DNA of 7,762 nucleotides from positions 1 through 7,762 of the forward strand of contig JALVUB010000148.1 in the NCBI GenBank assembly GCA_027023915.1, in the 5' to 3' direction. A program made the position numbers and the translations under genes. This document shows positions 5,799 through 7,762 of the stretch, piece after piece (within the stretch, counting starts at the first letter, position 1; every line of letters begins with the position of its first letter). The DNA is from Sedimenticola sp. GTDB lineage: Bacteria; Pseudomonadota; Gammaproteobacteria; Chromatiales; Chromatiaceae. The notes under the pieces were generated by a model. That model saw only the letters and a list, made by a program, of their open reading frames with translations. It was not told the DNA's origin and searched no databases.

Positions 5799-6843
5799 GG
5801 GCCACCGCCTCCGCCGTTCGCTGCCGTTTCAGCGCCACTCCTGCCTTTACCGGATCGAGGGCCACCCGCTCGCCATCCTGAAGGCCGGCCAGCACCGCAA
5901 CATGCTCGTCATCCAGGGGGCCGCCAAGGCGCACATGGCGGAAGTGGATGACTCCGTCTTCATCCACCACATAGACCGCCGTCACTTCCGAACGGTAGGC
6001 CACCGCCTGGGCGGGAATCACCAGGGCCGGCACCTTGCCGGTGTGGAAGGCGCATTTCACCAACATACCGGGAAAGAGATTGTCGATTTTGGGCGGCAGC
6101 TCCAGCCGTACCTTGAAAGTGTTGGCGCTAGGATCGGCAAAGGGAAAAATGGTGATTTTGCGCGCCTGGATCCAGCGCCCGTCGGGCAGCTCCACGCCCG
6201 CCTTGCGCTTGTGGCGGATGGGCAGAATCAGGCTTTGGGGCACATCCACCGAAACCCGCAACTGCTCCAGTGAAACACCGCTCATCAGCGGCGCGCCGGG
6301 ATGAGCTATCTCGCCCACCTGCACATGCCGCTTGGTGACGATGCCGGTGTAGGGGGCCGTCACCCGCGTATAGCTGAGCTGCTCCCTGGCCTGAGCCAGC
6401 GCCGCCTGGGCGGAATCGAACCTGGCACGGGCGGTCTTGAGGTTGGCCTGGGCGCTGTCCAGCTTCGATTTGGCCACCAACCGGCGGTTGAAGAGATCCT
6501 TTACCCGGCGGTAGTTGGCCTGGGCGTCCTTGAGTACCGCCTGGGCCGCCCGCAGGTCGGCCTCGGCCCGCTTCAGCGCCGCCTGCTGCTCGGTATCTTT
6601 CAACTTCACCAGCAGGGCGCCCTTCTCCACCACGTCGTCCACGTCGTAGTAGATGGCCTCCACCTGGCCCCTGGTTTGGGCCGAGATGGTGGACTGGTTC
6701 ACCGCCTCCACCACCCCGTCCAGGCGGAACACGCGCGGCACCCGTACCTGGCGTACCTCTGCCGTCTCCAAGCCGGCTTCCCGGGCCTGGAGTCCCAGCC
6801 CCGGCAGCAGCAGAAAGAGCAGTATCAGAGACCTGGTTTTCAT
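5791..6843 (-). CDS. RND efflux periplasmic adaptor (membrane fusion protein)
   Basis: Periplasmic adaptor that joins the RND permease to an outer-membrane channel. It has 350 residues, usual for the family. It opens with a Sec signal peptide (MKTRSLILLF and following) with likely cleavage after LQA, near residue 20; there is no lipobox, so the mature protein is probably soluble periplasmic. Next come the first lipoyl half-motif (about 51-83, SAQTRGQVEAIYYDVDDVVEKG), an Ala/Gln/Lys-rich alpha-hairpin coiled coil (about 84-157), the second lipoyl half (158-186, TRVTAPYTGIVTKRHVQVGE), a beta-barrel (about 195-270, ending FPGMLVKCAF) and the membrane-proximal domain (271-340). It is first in a two-gene operon with the permease, which starts inside its last codons. 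Its ATG lies just after a promoter/operator region. The outer-membrane channel must be supplied from elsewhere, for example a TolC-like protein. Confidence 0.95.
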   Translation of the reverse strand: MKTRSLILLFLLLPGLGLQAREAGLETAEVRQVRVPRVFRLDGVVEAVNQSTISAQTRGQVEAIYYDVDDVVEKGALLVKLKDTEQQAALKRAEADLRAAQAVLKDAQANYRRVKDLFNRRLVAKSKLDSAQANLKTARARFDSAQAALAQAREQLSYTRVTAPYTGIVTKRHVQVGEIAHPGAPLMSGVSLEQLRVSVDVPQSLILPIRHKRKAGVELPDGRWIQARKITIFPFADPSANTFKVRLELPPKIDNLFPGMLVKCAFHTGKVPALVIPAQAVAYRSEVTAVYVVDEDGVIHFRHVRLGGPLDDEHVAVLAGLQDGERVALDPVKAGVALKRQRTAEAVAHE

Positions 6844-6844
6844 G

Positions 6845-6879
6845 ATATTCCCAAGATTTTCAAAATTTTATGGGAATAT
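6845..6879. promoter_or_regulatory. Probable repressor operator: 9-bp inverted repeat over the -10 and start region
   Basis: ATATTCCCA (6845-6853) and TGGGAATAT (6871-6879) are perfect inverted repeats with a 17-bp AT-rich spacer that itself contains ATTTT/AAAAT (6856-6860 and 6862-6866). A related pair, GATATTC (6844-6850) and GAATATC (6882-6888), reuses the left arm. The right arm covers most of the predicted -10 box, so it would not be transcribed and a shared RNA hairpin is unlikely. A protein-binding operator that blocks RNA polymerase is the simplest reading. No regulator gene is in the window, so the family of the binding protein is unknown. Confidence 0.55.
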
Positions 6880-6903
6880 ATGAATATCTGATCCCCTATT
6901 CAA
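6875..6903 (-). promoter_or_regulatory. Sigma70-type promoter of the RND efflux operon
   Basis: On the minus strand TTGAAT (6898-6903) and TATATT (6875-6880) are separated by exactly 17 bp and match the -35 and -10 consensus at four and five of six bases. Transcription would start near 6868, giving a leader of about 25 nt before the ATG at 6843. The region is strikingly AT-rich compared with the genes around it. The position, between the zinc-ribbon gene and the adaptor gene, suits an independent promoter for the pump operon. Confidence 0.6.
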
Positions 6904-6927
6904 GAACAATTATCAATTGGTGCAGGC

Positions 6928-7110
6928 TCAGCGGGGCAGCCAGAAGGCCATGAAGAAGCTGAACAGCACCAGCAGGATGAACCAGAACAGAAATCGGCGC
7001 CGCGCGCCGGCGCGGTACCCCTTCCGCTGGAAATGGGAGACGGCGCCGCAGTGGGGGCAGTGGGCGCTGTCATCGGGAACCTCCTTCCCGCAATAGAGAC
7101 ACTTAACCAT
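6928..7110 (-). CDS. Small zinc-ribbon protein with C-terminal membrane anchor
   Basis: A 60-residue protein of unknown function. Two CxxC knuckles, C4-C7 (CLYC) and C18-C21 (CPHC), form a classical rubredoxin-like zinc ribbon. A strongly basic linker follows (about 29-39, RKGYRAGARRR), then one hydrophobic segment (about 40-58, FLFWFILLVLFSFFMAFW) ending two residues before the C-terminus. By the positive-inside rule the zinc ribbon faces the cytoplasm and the protein is tail-anchored in the inner membrane. The ATG at 7110 gives the intact first knuckle; no strong Shine-Dalgarno precedes it. It lies 51 bp downstream of nnrS on the same strand, so co-transcription is likely, with a REP-like palindrome between them. 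Proximity suggests a role with NnrS, but this is inference. It could instead be an assembly factor or a metal- or redox-sensing adaptor. Confidence 0.82.
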   Translation of the reverse strand: MVKCLYCGKEVPDDSAHCPHCGAVSHFQRKGYRAGARRRFLFWFILLVLFSFFMAFWLPR

Positions 7111-7125
7111 TTCGAACCCGAATTT

Positions 7126-7147
7126 GCAGGTCGGGCTTCAGCCCGAC
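7126..7147 (+). repeat. REP-like palindrome, copy 3, between nnrS and the zinc-ribbon gene
   Basis: GTCGGGCTTCAGCCCGAC (7130-7147) is the reverse-complement form of the 18-bp core seen at 2247 and 2530, here preceded by GCAG. It starts 14 bp past the nnrS stop codon on the transcribed strand and 20 bp before the next start codon. There it could modulate the relative levels of the two proteins by stabilising the upstream mRNA or attenuating read-through. Confidence 0.75.
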
Positions 7148-7161
7148 ATCCCCCCATGGAT

Positions 7162-7762
7162 TCACCCCGGCCGGCCATCGACCCTGGGCTTGAGAAACAT
7201 GGGCGTGTAGTAGAGCACGAAGATCAGGAAAGCCAGCATCCACAGGCCGCCCGCCATGTTGATCCAGACCACGTAGTGGGCCATGTCGATCATCGGCAGG
7301 AAGACCCGCGCCACCGCCGCCAGCGCCAGCAGCACGAAGGCCAGCGGCATCCACCAGCCGATGGCGTTGATGTCGCGGCCCGTGTGCCCCAGGGTCACCC
7401 GAGACATCATCCCCAGGGTGAGCACGCCGATGCCCCCCAGGGTGATGGCGTGGAGCACCAGCGGATAGGGAAAGAGGCCGAAACCGGCCAGGCCACGCAG
7501 CAGCAGTCCCACCACGATCCAGAGATAGCCCAGGTAGAGCACCCAGAGGATGGGCCGGCGCCAGATGCCGTGGTTGCTGCCGTACCACCCTTGCAGCCGC
7601 GCCGCCTGGACGGCGCCGGCCAGCAGGCAGGCCGCCCCGGCCGCCGGGCCATGGGGCCAGAGCAGTTCCGCCACCGCCGCCAGCCCCAGGGTGGTGAAGC
7701 TCGCCGCCTCCACCCAGCGTCGACGCCGGATCACCGCGCCCGGCACCGCCCGCTCGGTGAAG
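7162..7762 (-). CDS. nnrS: NnrS family protein, C-terminal part (partial, runs off right edge)
   Basis: NnrS is a polytopic inner-membrane haem/copper protein linked to nitric-oxide stress relief and denitrification in many Proteobacteria. About 199 C-terminal residues are visible; full-length members have near 400, so the start lies beyond the window. The frame stays open to the edge (reading FTERAVPG), so the in-frame GTG at 7746 is not the true start. Family signatures include the segment around RLQGWYGSNHGIWRRPILWV followed by LYLGYLW, and HAITLGGIGVLTLGMMSR then VTLGHTGR, with conserved histidines suited to metal or haem ligation. Five or so hydrophobic helices are visible, the last ending at YYTPMFLKPR. 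It is followed by the small zinc-ribbon gene. Its promoter, and any NnrR/DNR box, would lie outside the window. Confidence 0.92.
   Translation of the reverse strand, partial: FTERAVPGAVIRRRRWVEAASFTTLGLAAVAELLWPHGPAAGAACLLAGAVQAARLQGWYGSNHGIWRRPILWVLYLGYLWIVVGLLLRGLAGFGLFPYPLVLHAITLGGIGVLTLGMMSRVTLGHTGRDINAIGWWMPLAFVLLALAAVARVFLPMIDMAHYVVWINMAGGLWMLAFLIFVLYYTPMFLKPRVDGRPG

Noticed and set aside
6844..6903. SqrR/BigR-type ArsR-family operator (ATTC-N8-GAAT)
   Set aside because: ATTC and GAAT half-sites occur, but not with the 8-bp spacing; the regulator family cannot be assigned.
6907..6919. CAATT-ATC-AATTG as a possible FNR/NnrR (DNR) box near nnrS
   Set aside because: It does not match TTGAT-N4-ATCAA and lies downstream of nnrS, so it is unlikely to control it; it may be incidental AT-rich sequence upstream of the efflux promoter.

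Overview
The window is a GC-rich piece of a proteobacterial chromosome in which every convincing gene lies on the minus strand. The cluster rlmN - pilW/pilF - rodZ is the conserved housekeeping arrangement of Gammaproteobacteria (also seen in Betaproteobacteria), where it usually sits between ndk and ispG/hisS. The nnrS gene and REP-like palindromes also suit an environmental gamma- or betaproteobacterium with nitrogen-oxide metabolism. I cannot name a genus from sequence alone.

Layout from right to left, the direction of transcription: (a) 7762-7162, the C-terminal part of an NnrS-family membrane protein, cut by the window edge; (b) 7110-6928, a 60-residue zinc-ribbon protein with a single C-terminal membrane segment, separated from nnrS by 51 bp that hold a palindromic REP-like element; (c) 6927-6844, an AT-rich control region with a good sigma70-type promoter whose -10 box lies in one arm of a perfect 9-bp inverted repeat ending next to the start codon of the following gene; (d) 6843-2574, a two-gene operon for an RND efflux system, with periplasmic adaptor and inner-membrane pump genes overlapping by 8 bp and no outer-membrane channel gene in view; (e) 2573-2137, a 437-bp non-coding stretch packed with palindromes: two REP-like elements in opposite orientation flank a ~210-bp block bounded by 28-bp inverted repeats that itself contains several perfect hairpins; (f) 2136-1, rlmN, pilW and the start of rodZ, tightly packed (4-bp ATGA overlap, then a 3-bp gap).

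The housekeeping block links a tRNA/rRNA adenosine methyltransferase, an outer-membrane lipoprotein that assembles the type IV pilus secretin, and a cell-shape protein. The RND operon probably exports small toxic compounds and appears to be under local control by an unidentified DNA-binding regulator. NnrS and the small zinc-ribbon protein may form a nitric-oxide stress pair.

The main things to look at again are the palindromic intergenic block, the promoter/operator of the RND operon, the small zinc-ribbon membrane protein beside nnrS, and a perfect 25-bp inverted repeat at the extreme left end that looks more like a fold-back assembly or amplification artefact than real rodZ sequence. I see no RNA genes, CRISPR arrays or transposase genes.
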